Assembly: GCA_947629785.1 (NCBI GenBank) | Contig: CANRFB010000027.1 | Location: 1 to 32,413, forward strand | Direction of reading: 5' to 3' | Length of the DNA: 32,413 nucleotides | DNA from: an uncultured Clostridia bacterium | GTDB taxonomy: Bacteria; Bacillota; Clostridia; Oscillospirales; Ruminococcaceae | Part shown: one piece after another, positions 23,159-32,054 of the stretch | Numbering within the stretch: position 1 is the stretch's first letter | Layout of the letters: each line of letters opens with the position of its first letter | Notes under the pieces: model-generated | Database searches by the model: none | The model's input: only the letters and a program-made list of their open reading frames with translations | Told to the model about the DNA's origin: nothing | Program-made: the position numbers and the translations under genes

Positions 23159-24759
23159 TGGAACTCAGACCGTATCAGCAAGAAGCTATGACTTCAATTC
23201 TCACGGAATGGGATAACGGTCATAACAATACCTTGCTTGTTCTTCCTACCGGCTGCGGAAAAACTATCGTATTTGCAAAGATCGCAGAGGAATGTGTCAG
23301 GCGCGGTCAGCGTGTTCTCATACTTGCGCACCGCGGTGAACTGCTTGATCAGGCGGCGGATAAAATTTATTCCGCAACGGGATTGAAAACCGCCGTTGAA
23401 AAAGCAGAAGAAAGCTGCATCGGTTCATGGTATAGGATCGTTGTGGGAAGTGTTCAGACGCTTATGCGCGACAAACGGCTTTCGCAGTTCGGGCATGATT
23501 ATTTTGACACGATAATCATAGACGAAGCGCATCACTGCATTTCCGACAGCTACCGGAAAATACTTGAATATTTTTCGCAGGCAAACGTTCTGGGCGTTAC
23601 GGCTACACCCGACAGGGGCGATATGCGGAATCTCGGACAGGTGTTTGACAGTCTTGCCTATGAATACACGCTTTCAAAAGCAATACGCGAGGGGTATCTT
23701 TCACCGATAAAAGCAATGACAATTCCTCTTAAACTCGACCTTACGGGCGTTTCCACACAGGCGGGAGATTTTAAAGCCTCGGACATTGACTCGGCGCTTG
23801 ATCCGTACCTTTTCCGGATAGCAGAGGAAATGCGGAAAAACTGTTCCGACAGAAAATGCGTTGTTTTTCTCCCGCTTATAAAAACTTCGGTCAAGTTCAG
23901 GAACATTCTGAACGAATACGGATTCAGAGCGGCGGAAGTCAACGGCGAAAGCGAGGACAGAAAAGAAATACTCCAAGATTTTGAAGACGGAAAATACAAT
24001 GTCCTTTGCAATTCAATGCTGCTTACGGAAGGCTGGGATTGTCCTTCGGTGGACTGCGTTATCGTTCTGCGTCCTACAAAAGTGCGCGGACTGTACTGTC
24101 AGATGGTCGGACGCGGCACAAGACTTTCCCCCGGAAAAACGGATCTGCTGCTGCTTGATTTCCTGTGGCATACCGAAAGGCACGAACTTTGCCGCCCCGC
24201 TCATTTAATTTGTGAAAATGATGAAGTGGCAAAGAAAATGACCGATGATCTCGCGGAAGCGGGCTGTCCCGTTGATATTGAAGAAGCCGAACATACCGCT
24301 TCCGAGGAAGTGGTTGCGGAACGTGAAGAAAGCCTTGCAAAAATGCTTTCGGAAATGAAAAAACGCAAGCGGCAGCTTGTTGATCCGCTGCAATATGAAA
24401 TGTCAATACAAGCCGAGGATCTTTCCTCATACAGACCTGCTTTCGGCTGGGAGATCGAGCCGCCCACCGATAAGCAGAAAGCAGCGCTTGAAAAGTTCGG
24501 TATTTTTCCTGATGAAATCGAGTGCGCGGGCAAAGCAAAACTTATTCTTGACAGGCTCGACAAAAGACGGCATGAAGGTCTTACAACGCCAAAACAGATA
24601 CGGCTGCTTGAGGGCAAAGGTTTCCGTCACGTCGGAAAATGGCTCTTTGACGATGCAAACAAGCTTATAGGACGAATTGCCGCAAATAACTGGAGAGTTC
24701 CCGCCGGTATAGTTCCGGCTGAATACACTCCGACGCAAATAAGTGGTGATATTTTATGA
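23158..24759 (+). CDS. DEAD/DEAH-box (SF2) helicase
   Basis: The 533-aa helicase has motif I PTGCGKT (30-36), motif II DEAH (122-125), motif III TATP and motif VI QMVGRGTRLSPGK. The C-terminal third (about 390-533) ends with a small helical domain (TTPKQIRLLEGKGFRHVGKW). It should unwind phage DNA during replication or recombination. The ATG at 23158 overlaps the previous stop (TGATG), and its own stop overlaps the primase ATG (ATGA). Confidence 0.92.
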   Translation: MELRPYQQEAMTSILTEWDNGHNNTLLVLPTGCGKTIVFAKIAEECVRRGQRVLILAHRGELLDQAADKIYSATGLKTAVEKAEESCIGSWYRIVVGSVQTLMRDKRLSQFGHDYFDTIIIDEAHHCISDSYRKILEYFSQANVLGVTATPDRGDMRNLGQVFDSLAYEYTLSKAIREGYLSPIKAMTIPLKLDLTGVSTQAGDFKASDIDSALDPYLFRIAEEMRKNCSDRKCVVFLPLIKTSVKFRNILNEYGFRAAEVNGESEDRKEILQDFEDGKYNVLCNSMLLTEGWDCPSVDCVIVLRPTKVRGLYCQMVGRGTRLSPGKTDLLLLDFLWHTERHELCRPAHLICENDEVAKKMTDDLAEAGCPVDIEEAEHTASEEVVAEREESLAKMLSEMKKRKRQLVDPLQYEMSIQAEDLSSYRPAFGWEIEPPTDKQKAALEKFGIFPDEIECAGKAKLILDRLDKRRHEGLTTPKQIRLLEGKGFRHVGKWLFDDANKLIGRIAANNWRVPAGIVPAEYTPTQISGDIL

Positions 24760-26987
24760 ATGATATTGAACAGTTACTTGAACACATAGACCCCGCAAAG
24801 CTGAATTATCAGGAATGGGTAAATGTGGGCATGGCATTGAAACACGAAGGATATTCGGTCACTGACTGGGATAAATGGAGCAGGAAGGACGCGGGGCGAT
24901 ACCATTCGGGGAAATGTGAAAAGAAATGGCAGAGTTTTAACGGCTCTGCCTCCCCCGTCACGGGCGGAACGCTTTTCCAATATGCCAAAGATCAGGGCTG
25001 GACTCCGCAGCATGAAGATATTACATTCGACTGGGACAGCGAAATTTCAAGAGAAACAGACGATATTCCTTTCATCAACAGCAACGAGGGAATAAAACTT
25101 TCCGAGCCTGAAAACTGGGATCCGAAAAATGAAGTGATACGTTACCTTGAAACACTGTTTGACGCTAACGACAATGTGGGTTATGTTACCGAAACATGGG
25201 AAAAGAACGAGGACGGAAACGTAAAATATCTTCCGACAAAAGGCTCATGTTCACGGACGGCAGGAGACCTTATCAAGGAACTTAACAAATGCAGCGAAAT
25301 TCAGGACGTTCTCGGCGATTATAAGCCGGAAGCAGGTGCGTGGGTAAGGTTCAATCCGCTTGACGGAAAAGGCGTTAAAAACGAAAATGTTACCGAATTC
25401 AGGTATGCGCTTGTAGAATCGGACAGTATGCCCGTTGAAAGTCAGAATGCCGTTCTGAGAGAGCTGGAACTTCCCATTGCAATACTTGTGTATTCGGGCG
25501 GAAAGTCGCTGCACGCTATTGTAAAGATCGACGCCGCCGATTATGACGAATACCGCAAGCGCGTTTCATATCTTTATGACGTATGCCGTAAATCAGGGCT
25601 TGATGTAGACAAGGCAAACCGCAACCCGTCACGTCTGAGCCGTTTGCCGGGCGTTACACGGAACGGTAAAAAGCAGTACATTGTTGATACGAACATCGGG
25701 AAAGAAAGCTGGGACGAGTGGTACAACTGGATAGAAAAGATAAACGACGATCTTCCCGAACCCGAAAGCCTGTCGGCTGAATGGGATCATCTGCCCGAAC
25801 TTTCGCCGCCGCTTATTGACGGCGTACTCCGACAGGGACATAAAATGCTGCTTGCCGGACCGTCAAAGGCAGGAAAGTCATATGCGCTTATTGAGCTTTG
25901 CTGTGCGATCGCAGAAGGCACTGAATGGTTCGGCTTTAAGTGTACCCGCGGCAGGATACTGTATGTAAATCTTGAACTTGACCGCGCTTCCTGCCTGCAC
26001 CGTTTCAAGGACGTATATTCCGCACTGGATATTCCCTGCGATCATATCGGAAATATTGATATATGGAATCTGAGAGGCAAGTCGATACCCATGGATAAAC
26101 TTGCGCCGAAACTTATCCGCCGTGCATCTTCAAAGAATTACATAGCCGTGATAATCGATCCCATATACAAGGTAATAACCGGGGACGAGAACAGCGCGGA
26201 TCAGATGGCGCATTTCTGTAACCAATTTGACAAGGTATGCAACGAGCTCGGCTGTGCGGTCATTTATTGCCACCACCACAGCAAGGGCGGTCAGGGCGGC
26301 AAGAAATCAATGGACAGGGCAAGCGGTTCGGGAGTATTCGCAAGGGATCCCGACGCGCTTCTCGACCTTACGGAGCTGCCTCTTAAAGACAGCATACTGA
26401 AAGAAAATTACAACAAAGCAGGCTGCGATATATGCCTTAAATGGATAACGCGCTTTGAAAATGATTTTACCGAAAATGTATCCCGTGATGATGTTCTCAG
26501 CCTTTCAAAAATGAAAGAATATGCCCGTCAAAAGCTCCCTGAACAGTCGTATGCTCTCTTATGCAACGAACTGAAAAAAGCCGAAAAGGACGTAAACAGG
26601 CGCACTGCGTGGCGTATCGAGGGAACGCTCAGAGAGTTTGCGGCATTTGAACCAATTAACTTATGGTTTGACTATCCGATACACAACGTTGATCAGAGCG
26701 GCATTCTCAATGATCTTCAGGTCGAAGATAACACACCGCCTTGGCAAAGGGCTGTGGAAAAACACAAGGAATCAGCAAAGAAAACGCGTCTTTCCAACAT
26801 TGAAAAGTTTGAACAGGCATATAACGAATGTTATCTTGACGATGTTCCGCCTACTATGCAGGAAATTGCCGACTACCTTGACAAGCCGATAAATACGGTC
26901 CGGGACTGGGCAAAAAAAGCAGGATATACAGTTAAGAAAAATACAAAATTTGTCATTAAAGAAGACGATACATCCGACGAACAGTGA
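24756..26987 (+). CDS. Phage primase / RepA-like ATPase
   Basis: In this 743-aa protein residues 1-85 form a PriCT-like domain (WVNVGMALKHEGYSVTDWDK). Residues about 215-305 look like an archaeo-eukaryotic primase core: VESD (E221xD223), YSGGKSLHAIVKID and NPSRLSRLPG. Residues about 340-560 form a RepA/AAA_25 ATPase with Walker A GPSKAGKS (368-375), Walker B AVIIDPIYKV and YCHHHSKGGQGG. A helix-turn-helix near the end (TMQEIADYLDKPINTVRDWA) could bind origin DNA. It combines primer synthesis and helicase functions, and the repeats right after its stop could be its origin. Confidence 0.85.
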   Translation: MNDIEQLLEHIDPAKLNYQEWVNVGMALKHEGYSVTDWDKWSRKDAGRYHSGKCEKKWQSFNGSASPVTGGTLFQYAKDQGWTPQHEDITFDWDSEISRETDDIPFINSNEGIKLSEPENWDPKNEVIRYLETLFDANDNVGYVTETWEKNEDGNVKYLPTKGSCSRTAGDLIKELNKCSEIQDVLGDYKPEAGAWVRFNPLDGKGVKNENVTEFRYALVESDSMPVESQNAVLRELELPIAILVYSGGKSLHAIVKIDAADYDEYRKRVSYLYDVCRKSGLDVDKANRNPSRLSRLPGVTRNGKKQYIVDTNIGKESWDEWYNWIEKINDDLPEPESLSAEWDHLPELSPPLIDGVLRQGHKMLLAGPSKAGKSYALIELCCAIAEGTEWFGFKCTRGRILYVNLELDRASCLHRFKDVYSALDIPCDHIGNIDIWNLRGKSIPMDKLAPKLIRRASSKNYIAVIIDPIYKVITGDENSADQMAHFCNQFDKVCNELGCAVIYCHHHSKGGQGGKKSMDRASGSGVFARDPDALLDLTELPLKDSILKENYNKAGCDICLKWITRFENDFTENVSRDDVLSLSKMKEYARQKLPEQSYALLCNELKKAEKDVNRRTAWRIEGTLREFAAFEPINLWFDYPIHNVDQSGILNDLQVEDNTPPWQRAVEKHKESAKKTRLSNIEKFEQAYNECYLDDVPPTMQEIADYLDKPINTVRDWAKKAGYTVKKNTKFVIKEDDTSDEQ

Positions 26988-27135
26988 TACAAAAAACATA
27001 ACTTTCTATACTTCGTACAACTCACGAAAAACATAAAATTATATATTTCGTATCTGCTCATATTAGTACGAATAATATAAAAATTATGTATTTCGCACAA
27101 CTCACGAAAAATATAAAATTTATGTTTTTTGTCGG
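26988..27135. repeat. Iteron-like repeat cluster, possible replication origin
   Basis: About four imperfect AT-rich units of the form ACGAAAAACATAAAATTATA then TTTCGTAC start near 26988, 27024, 27067 and 27104. The best pair, 27012-27040 and 27092-27120, matches at 27 of 29 bases, 80 bases apart. Each unit has ACGAAA/TTTCGT ends facing inward. The position after the primase/helicase gene fits an origin; a regulatory site for the next genes is the alternative. Confidence 0.55.
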
Positions 27136-27149
27136 CACGACGGAAAACA

Positions 27150-27220
27150 CATACCCTAAAGGGTATGGTAAACCACCCCGTGTCCGGTGTGTACGGGGAA
27201 CACCAAGGGGTGTGTTCCCC
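27150..27220 (+). promoter_or_regulatory. GC-rich block of overlapping hairpins
   Basis: CATACCCTAAAGGGTATG (27150-27167) is a perfect palindrome. CCCCGT (27176-27181) can pair with ACGGGG (27193-27198), while GGGGAACAC (27195-27203) can pair with GTGTTCCCC (27212-27220). The last two use the same GGGG and exclude each other. With the AT-rich repeats this fills the 290-base gap before rusA. No believable gene lies in it. Confidence 0.5.
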
Positions 27221-27277
27221 GATACTCACAGACACGGACAAATGCGAATTTCAAAATCGAAAGCGAGATGTTAAAAA

Positions 27278-27676
27278 ATGGCAACTGAATTTTTTATGGC
27301 AATGGCAAAAGTTCCCACGGTAACGCATCAGGAACATCAGGTGAGCGTCAGGAACGGCAAGCCGTTTTTTTACGAACCAAGCGAACTGAAAGATGCAAGA
27401 CAGAAACTTACGGCGCATCTTGGAAAACACGTTCCCGATGTTCCCTACGTTTCGGCAGTGAGATTGACGGTCAAGTGGCTTTTTCCGATAAGCGGCGATC
27501 ATCGGGACGGCGAGTACCGGACAACAAAGCCCGACACGGATAATCTCAACAAGCTGCTTAAAGACTGCATGACGAGGTGCGGGTTCTGGAAGGACGACGC
27601 TCTGGTAGCCTCGGAGATATGCGAGAAGTTCTGGGCGGCAAATCCGGGGATATATGTCCGCATTGAGGAGTTGTAG
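27278..27676 (+). CDS. rusA: RusA-family Holliday junction resolvase
   Basis: This 132-aa protein carries the RusA metal-binding pattern KPDTDNLNKLLKDCMTRCGF (D86, D88), then WKDDALV (D107 or D106) and a C-terminal EKFWA segment. It cuts branched DNA made by phage replication and recombination before packaging. The ribosome site is weak; I kept the ATG at 27278 since MATEFFMAMAKVPTVTHQ fits the family's N-terminus. Confidence 0.9.
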   Translation: MATEFFMAMAKVPTVTHQEHQVSVRNGKPFFYEPSELKDARQKLTAHLGKHVPDVPYVSAVRLTVKWLFPISGDHRDGEYRTTKPDTDNLNKLLKDCMTRCGFWKDDALVASEICEKFWAANPGIYVRIEEL

Positions 27677-27680
27677 GCGT

Positions 27681-27902
27681 ATGGAACTGCCGGAGATAAA
27701 GCGAAACCTTGAAAAGCCTGTCAGACTTGTGTTAAAACGGCATTATGTTGACGGGAAATATATTCTCAGTGGGTGCATACTTCGTATGAACAGAGAAAGA
27801 ACGGGCTTTTTCTATCAGGCAGAATTGCGCGAGATCTCCACGGGAACGGTGATCGTTGCGGCACTGGAAGATGTTTACCCGCTGAATGGCAAAACGCCTT
27901 AA
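27681..27902 (+). CDS. Small phage protein, unknown
   Basis: This 73-aa protein contains MELPEIKRNLEKPVRL, YILSGCILRMNRERTGFFYQ, AELREIS and VIVAALEDVYPL. Short proteins of this plan often sit between rusA and the late regulator in Clostridia phages. The ATG at 27681 is 5 bases after the rusA stop. Function is not known. Confidence 0.7.
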   Translation: MELPEIKRNLEKPVRLVLKRHYVDGKYILSGCILRMNRERTGFFYQAELREISTGTVIVAALEDVYPLNGKTP

Positions 27903-27954
27903 AAGGGCATTAGCGTTCGTCTGAGAGCGTTTGGTTTGGAGATGATAAATAAAA

Positions 27955-28374
27955 ATGACACCAAAAGAGTTTTTACAGCAGGCGTATTTCATAGACAGGC
28001 AGATAAGGCTTGACCTTGAAAAACTATCTGCAATGCGTTCCGCGCTTTTCGGAAAAGGCGTGAATCATGTATCCGGCAGCACAAGCTGCGAACGTCACGG
28101 AAACGGCGTTGAAAACGCATATATCCGCGTTCTGGCATATGAGGAAAAGATAAATGCCGAAATAGACAAGCTTTCCCGAAAGCGTGAGGAGATCGAAAAG
28201 GTCATTGACAGGATCCCCGACAAAACAGAACGCGAGATCCTCTCCAGACGGTACCTGCTCTTTCAGAAATGGGATAAAATTGCCGAGGATATGCACTACA
28301 GCACCCGAAGAATTTTTCAGATACACGGCAGAGCACTAAAAAACATTTCAGTATATTTCAGTAAATTTCAGTAA
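27955..28374 (+). CDS. DUF1492 / ArpU-like late transcription regulator
   Basis: In this 139-aa protein the first half is a helical DUF1492 region (RLDLEKLSAMRSALFGKGVN, EEKINAEIDKLSRKREEIEK). The second is a sigma-70 region 4-like helix-turn-helix (REILSRRYLLFQKWDKIAED, YSTRRIFQIHGRALKNI). Such proteins switch on phage late genes. The gene stands directly before the packaging genes and a candidate late promoter (28383-28411). Its end is coded by three tandem ATTTCAGTA units. Confidence 0.85.
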   Translation: MTPKEFLQQAYFIDRQIRLDLEKLSAMRSALFGKGVNHVSGSTSCERHGNGVENAYIRVLAYEEKINAEIDKLSRKREEIEKVIDRIPDKTEREILSRRYLLFQKWDKIAEDMHYSTRRIFQIHGRALKNISVYFSKFQ

Positions 28375-28382
28375 ATTTTTAC

Positions 28383-28411
28383 TTGATTTCATCTTAAAAA
28401 TGTGATATGCT
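28383..28411 (+). promoter_or_regulatory. Candidate late promoter
   Basis: TTGATT (28383-28388) and TATGCT (28406-28411) lie 17 bases apart in the only sizeable gap before the packaging operon, just after the late regulator gene. Confidence 0.5.
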
Positions 28412-28487
28412 TAGAATGCGAGAATAAGAATTAAAAGTGCCTTAAATAATACTCCTTTTTTTGGACAATTTATAGAGTTGAGCAGGG

Positions 28488-28517
28488 ATCTCCGTTTCAT
28501 GCAAGTGAAATGGAGAT
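28488..28517 (+). terminator. Hairpin before the terminase genes
   Basis: ATCTCCGTTTCA (28488-28499) pairs with TGAAATGGAGAT (28506-28517), with one G-T pair, and is followed by a T-rich run. It may end early transcription, or act as an attenuator read through in late transcription. Confidence 0.55.
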
Positions 28518-28554
28518 TTCCTGTTTTATATAAAATCTTACCGTGGTGGTGACA

Positions 28555-28923
28555 ATGAATGAAAAAAACCTGATACCGCTTAATCAACGAACAAAGAGCG
28601 AACAAAGAGAAATCGCCGCAAAAGGCGGAAGAGCATCGGGCATTTCAAGAAGTTTCCGCAGCGCTACGAAAAAGCGGCTGAAAGAGCATCCCGAACTGTT
28701 TGACGAGATAATTTCAATGCTTGAACGAATGTCCTTAGACGGCGATCTGAAAGCTCTTGACCTGCTTCTGGAACTGTCGGGGGAATCTCCCAAGCAGATG
28801 GAACTTGCCCTCAGAAAGCGTGAGCTGAAACTCAAAGAAAACGCGGTAAAAGCCGTTCGGGAAACTCCCGACGAGATCCCCGGACTGTATAAGGCTTTAG
28901 GAGACGGTGACAATGACGTTTAA
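28555..28923 (+). CDS. terS: Small terminase subunit (probable)
   Basis: The 122-aa protein starts MNEKNLIPLNQRTKSEQREI and then AAKGGRASG, a KGG-type motif. A helical part follows (LFDEIISMLERMSLDGDLKA) and a Lys/Glu-rich C-terminus. Place, size and the overlap with the large terminase gene support a small terminase, which would recognise the packaging site. No classical DNA-binding HTH is obvious. Confidence 0.7.
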   Translation: MNEKNLIPLNQRTKSEQREIAAKGGRASGISRSFRSATKKRLKEHPELFDEIISMLERMSLDGDLKALDLLLELSGESPKQMELALRKRELKLKENAVKAVRETPDEIPGLYKALGDGDNDV

Positions 28924-30172
28924 AAAACTTTCCCCGAAGCAAAAGGAGATCTTCCGCTGGTGTTATCGGGATAATTACGACGCGCTGATATGCGACGGAG
29001 CTGTCCGCAGCGGGAAAACTATCTGCATGATAACTTCGTTCATACTCTGGGCAATGCGCAAATTCAACGGCGCGGTGTTCGGCATTTGCGGCAAAACAGT
29101 CCGTTCCGCCGAAAGGAATATAATTTCGCCGCTTATGAACATTGCGGACATTACCGCGTATTTTGCGGTGAATTACACCCGCTCCGTGAACCTGCTTACC
29201 GTTGAGGGCTGCGGGCGGAAGAACAGCTTTTACATTTTCGGGGGCAAGGACGAAAGCAGCTATATGCTCATTCAGGGCATAACCCTTTCGGGCGTGCTTT
29301 TTGATGAAGTCGCACTTATGCCCCGCTCTTTTGTGGAACAGGCGATAACAAGAACGCTTTCGGTGGAAAATGCAAAACTCTGGTTCAACTGCAACCCCGA
29401 CAGCCAATTCCACTGGTTTTACAACGAATGGATAAAACGCGCCGAGGAACGCCGTGCGCTGCGTTTGCATTTCCTGATGTCGGATAATCCGATCCTCACG
29501 GAAAAGCAGCTTGAAAGCGCGGAACGGCAGTTTACGGGGGTATTTCACGACCGTTACATAAAAGGCTTGTGGGTATCGGCGGAGGGTGTTATTTACAGAG
29601 ATTTTGCGGATAATACGGAAAAATTCCTGCTTGACATTCCGCCTGATGATATTGTTTACTGCGCTGTGGGTTTTGACTTCGGGGGAAACGGTTCGGCACA
29701 CGCGGGGATATGTACGGGATTTTCAAAACGTTTGCGGAAAGTGGTCATTCTTGACGAATACTACCGCAAGGAAGTAATTTCTCCGGCACAGCTGGAGAAT
29801 GATATTATACAATTTGTCAGGCGTTGTCAGCAGAAATACGCCGTTTACGACGGGTATTTTGATTCAGCCGAAACAACGCTTATACGCGGGGTAAGAACGG
29901 CTTGCGCCCGTGACAGGCTGCATTTTGAAGTTCATAACGCGCGGAAATCTGCCATAATCGACCGCATCAGGTTTACAAACCTGATAATGTCGCAGGGCAG
30001 ATTTTTCATTATGAAGAATTGCAAACACGCTATTGAAGCGTTCCGCTCGGCGGTCTGGGACAGCAAACACCTTGACGACCGCCGCTTTGATGACGGGAAT
30101 TACAACATTGACAGCTTGGACGCTTTTGAATACAGTTTTGAACCTATGATGAACGATATTATCGAGAGTTAA
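28913..30172 (+). CDS. terL: Large terminase subunit
   Basis: This 419-aa packaging motor has a Walker A (CDGAVRSGKTI, about 28-38), a Walker B (GVLFDEVALM with D131, E132), a coupling NCNPDSQFHWF motif and the nuclease domain motif VGFDFGGNGSAHAG with a later YFDSAE. It powers DNA entry into the procapsid and cuts the concatemer. AGGAGA precedes the ATG at 28913; a GTG six bases earlier is less likely. The last residues ES and the stop lie in a repeat element. Confidence 0.93.
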   Translation: MTFKKLSPKQKEIFRWCYRDNYDALICDGAVRSGKTICMITSFILWAMRKFNGAVFGICGKTVRSAERNIISPLMNIADITAYFAVNYTRSVNLLTVEGCGRKNSFYIFGGKDESSYMLIQGITLSGVLFDEVALMPRSFVEQAITRTLSVENAKLWFNCNPDSQFHWFYNEWIKRAEERRALRLHFLMSDNPILTEKQLESAERQFTGVFHDRYIKGLWVSAEGVIYRDFADNTEKFLLDIPPDDIVYCAVGFDFGGNGSAHAGICTGFSKRLRKVVILDEYYRKEVISPAQLENDIIQFVRRCQQKYAVYDGYFDSAETTLIRGVRTACARDRLHFEVHNARKSAIIDRIRFTNLIMSQGRFFIMKNCKHAIEAFRSAVWDSKHLDDRRFDDGNYNIDSLDAFEYSFEPMMNDIIES

Positions 30173-30365
30173 GAGTTTTTAAAAGAGTTGAGAGTGGAGA
30201 GTTAAGAGTTGAGATATTGACATAAACTGTCAATGCTCTTTTCTCCTCTTAATGCACTGCAAAAATAAATTATTAAAATTTTGCTGTTTTCTTTAAATCG
30301 AGAGTACAAAGTTGAGAATTTATCTCAACTCTCAACTCTTAACTCTTAACTCTATCAAGGCTCTC
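30164..30365. repeat. GAGTTAAGAGTTGAGAG-type inverted repeat, copy 1
   Basis: Stacked GAGAGTTAAGAG/GTTGAGAG units (30164-30214) face complementary CTCAACTCTTAACTC units (about 30322-30353) across an AT-rich loop containing ATTGACATAAACTGTCAAT. It fills the gap between terL and the portal gene. GAG AGT TAA at its start supplies the end of terL. Confidence 0.75.
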
Positions 30366-30388
30366 AATATACAAGGAGTTTTTAAAAA

Positions 30389-31807
30389 ATGAGCATTATT
30401 TCCGATGCAAAGAAAGTATACGGCAAGGACGTCCCCGAACTGGGCGGGTTTTACCGTCATATTGAAAAATGGAACGCTCTGTTCGCAAACAAGCCGCCTT
30501 GGGCGCGGACGAAAAAGAGCGGGCTGTTTTCGGTGGGCGAACGTGAGATGTCACGTCTGGGAACGGCAAAGATCGTCGCGGACGAATTCGCGCGGCTGAC
30601 GTTCTCCGAACAGGTCAACATCTCCGCCGCAGAGCCTTACGGCGAATATGTTATGAAAGTCCTGAACGACAACGGTTTCTGGAAGCGTATGCCCGAATTC
30701 TTTTCGGCGGCTTACGCTCTCGGCGGCGGTGTGCTGAAAGTTTATGCGGACAAGGGCAAACCGTGTATCAATTACATTCGCGGGAACCTGTTCGTTCCCC
30801 TTGAATGGAATGAGCGGGACATAATTTCGGGAGCGTTTCAGGGTAAACTATACCGCGGCGGTGCATTTTACACGCTGTTTGAAAGGCATTATCCAAACGA
30901 TAACGGCGGGTATTCCGTGGAACATAAGCTTTATAAGTCAAATTCAAAATACAGTCTGGGCTCTGAATGTCCGCTGTCGGCTGCTTATCCCGAACTTCCC
31001 GAAGTCGCGGAGTATAGGACGGACGTTCCGATGTTCCGCTATTTCAAGCCGGACGTCAGCAACAATATTGACGAAATTTCGCCGCTTGGAGTTTCGGTGT
31101 TTGACGGGGCTGTTGACACTCTGAAAGCCCTTGACGTTGCGTTTGACAGCTTTTCAAGAGAATTTATCCTCGGCAAAAAACGAATTATCGTTCCGTCCTC
31201 TTGTATCCGCACTGTCGTAGATATTGAAACGGGAACGTCCAAGCGGTATTTTGACGCGGACGATGAAGCGTTTATCGCTCTGAAATGCGACGAGGAAAAA
31301 GACCTGAAAATTACCGACAACACCGTGGAACTGCGTGTTGAGGAACACGTTTCGGCGATAAACGCGCTTTTAAATATCCTGTGCTTTCAGGTTGGCTTGT
31401 CTTCCGGAACATTTTCTTTCGAGGGATCGCAGGGAGTCAAGACCGCGACGGAAGTTATTTCAGCCGACAGCAAAACGTCCCGCACCGCAAAGGCAAACAA
31501 GAACCTTGCGGCGGAACTTATCGAGGGACTTGTTAAAAGCATAATAGCCCTCGGCGTTGCGCTGGGCGATATTCCCGAAAGCGACGATTACGAAATATCC
31601 GTTACCATGCCCGACGGCATTGTAATTGACGATAACACGAAGATAGAAAACAACATCAAGCTTGTGGCTGCCGGTCTGAAATCCAAGCTCGCGGCGGTGA
31701 TGGACGTTCTGAATTGTGATGAAACGGCGGCTCAGAAAGAACTTGACCGCATTGCAAAGGAAAGTCAGGTGACGGGCGGTATGCTTGATCTTAGTTTTGA
31801 GAGTTAA
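30389..31807 (+). CDS. SPP1-type portal protein
   Basis: The 472-aa protein has features of Gp6-like portals: KIVADEFARLTFSEQ, GGGVLKVYADKGK, FDGAVDTLKALDVAFDSFSR and the C-terminal QGVKTATEVISADSKTSR segment with helices after it. The portal is the dodecameric ring at the capsid vertex for DNA entry and exit. AAGGAG precedes the ATG. It lies between two copies of a large inverted repeat, and its last ES and stop are coded by the second copy. Confidence 0.85.
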   Translation: MSIISDAKKVYGKDVPELGGFYRHIEKWNALFANKPPWARTKKSGLFSVGEREMSRLGTAKIVADEFARLTFSEQVNISAAEPYGEYVMKVLNDNGFWKRMPEFFSAAYALGGGVLKVYADKGKPCINYIRGNLFVPLEWNERDIISGAFQGKLYRGGAFYTLFERHYPNDNGGYSVEHKLYKSNSKYSLGSECPLSAAYPELPEVAEYRTDVPMFRYFKPDVSNNIDEISPLGVSVFDGAVDTLKALDVAFDSFSREFILGKKRIIVPSSCIRTVVDIETGTSKRYFDADDEAFIALKCDEEKDLKITDNTVELRVEEHVSAINALLNILCFQVGLSSGTFSFEGSQGVKTATEVISADSKTSRTAKANKNLAAELIEGLVKSIIALGVALGDIPESDDYEISVTMPDGIVIDDNTKIENNIKLVAAGLKSKLAAVMDVLNCDETAAQKELDRIAKESQVTGGMLDLSFES

Positions 31808-32017
31808 GAGTTGAGAGTTAAGATGTTGACATTAAATATTAGCTTTCTGTTCTCAACATAATTAATAATTAACATCTTTTAAGTGGTATTTAAATCTCAC
31901 GTTTCTTGATGCACGGCAGACATTAATTTGAAAATCACAAAATTATGCCTGAAAGGGTGCAGGCTCAGCCTGCTCTCAACTCTCCACTCTCAACTCTTAA
32001 CTCTTTTAAAAGTTTTC
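31799..32017. repeat. GAGTTAAGAGTTGAGAG-type inverted repeat, copy 2
   Basis: It starts GAGAGTTAAGAGTTGAGAG at the portal stop, continues ATGTTGACATTAA (similar to copy 1) and ends with CTCTCAACTCTCCACTCTC then AACTCTTAACTCTTTTAAAAG (31974-32013). Inside is a GCAGGCTCAGCCTGC hairpin (31959-31973). The right arm is also complementary to the left arm of copy 1 on the other side of the portal gene. Confidence 0.75.
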
Positions 32018-32054
32018 AACACTTAATTCTTAAAACTATTTTTAAGGAGCAGAT

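Noticed and set aside
27086-27323. Small plus-strand genes in the gap before rusA
   Set aside because: The frames run through the repeat cluster and hairpins, lack ribosome sites and have repeat-driven composition.
28346-28375. Tandem ATTTCAGTA units as a regulatory repeat
   Set aside because: They code the last residues of the DUF1492 protein and are too few and short to claim a separate function.
28832-29701. Minus-strand 289-aa open frame
   Set aside because: Antisense to terL, whose Walker and nuclease motifs are intact; no supporting start signal.
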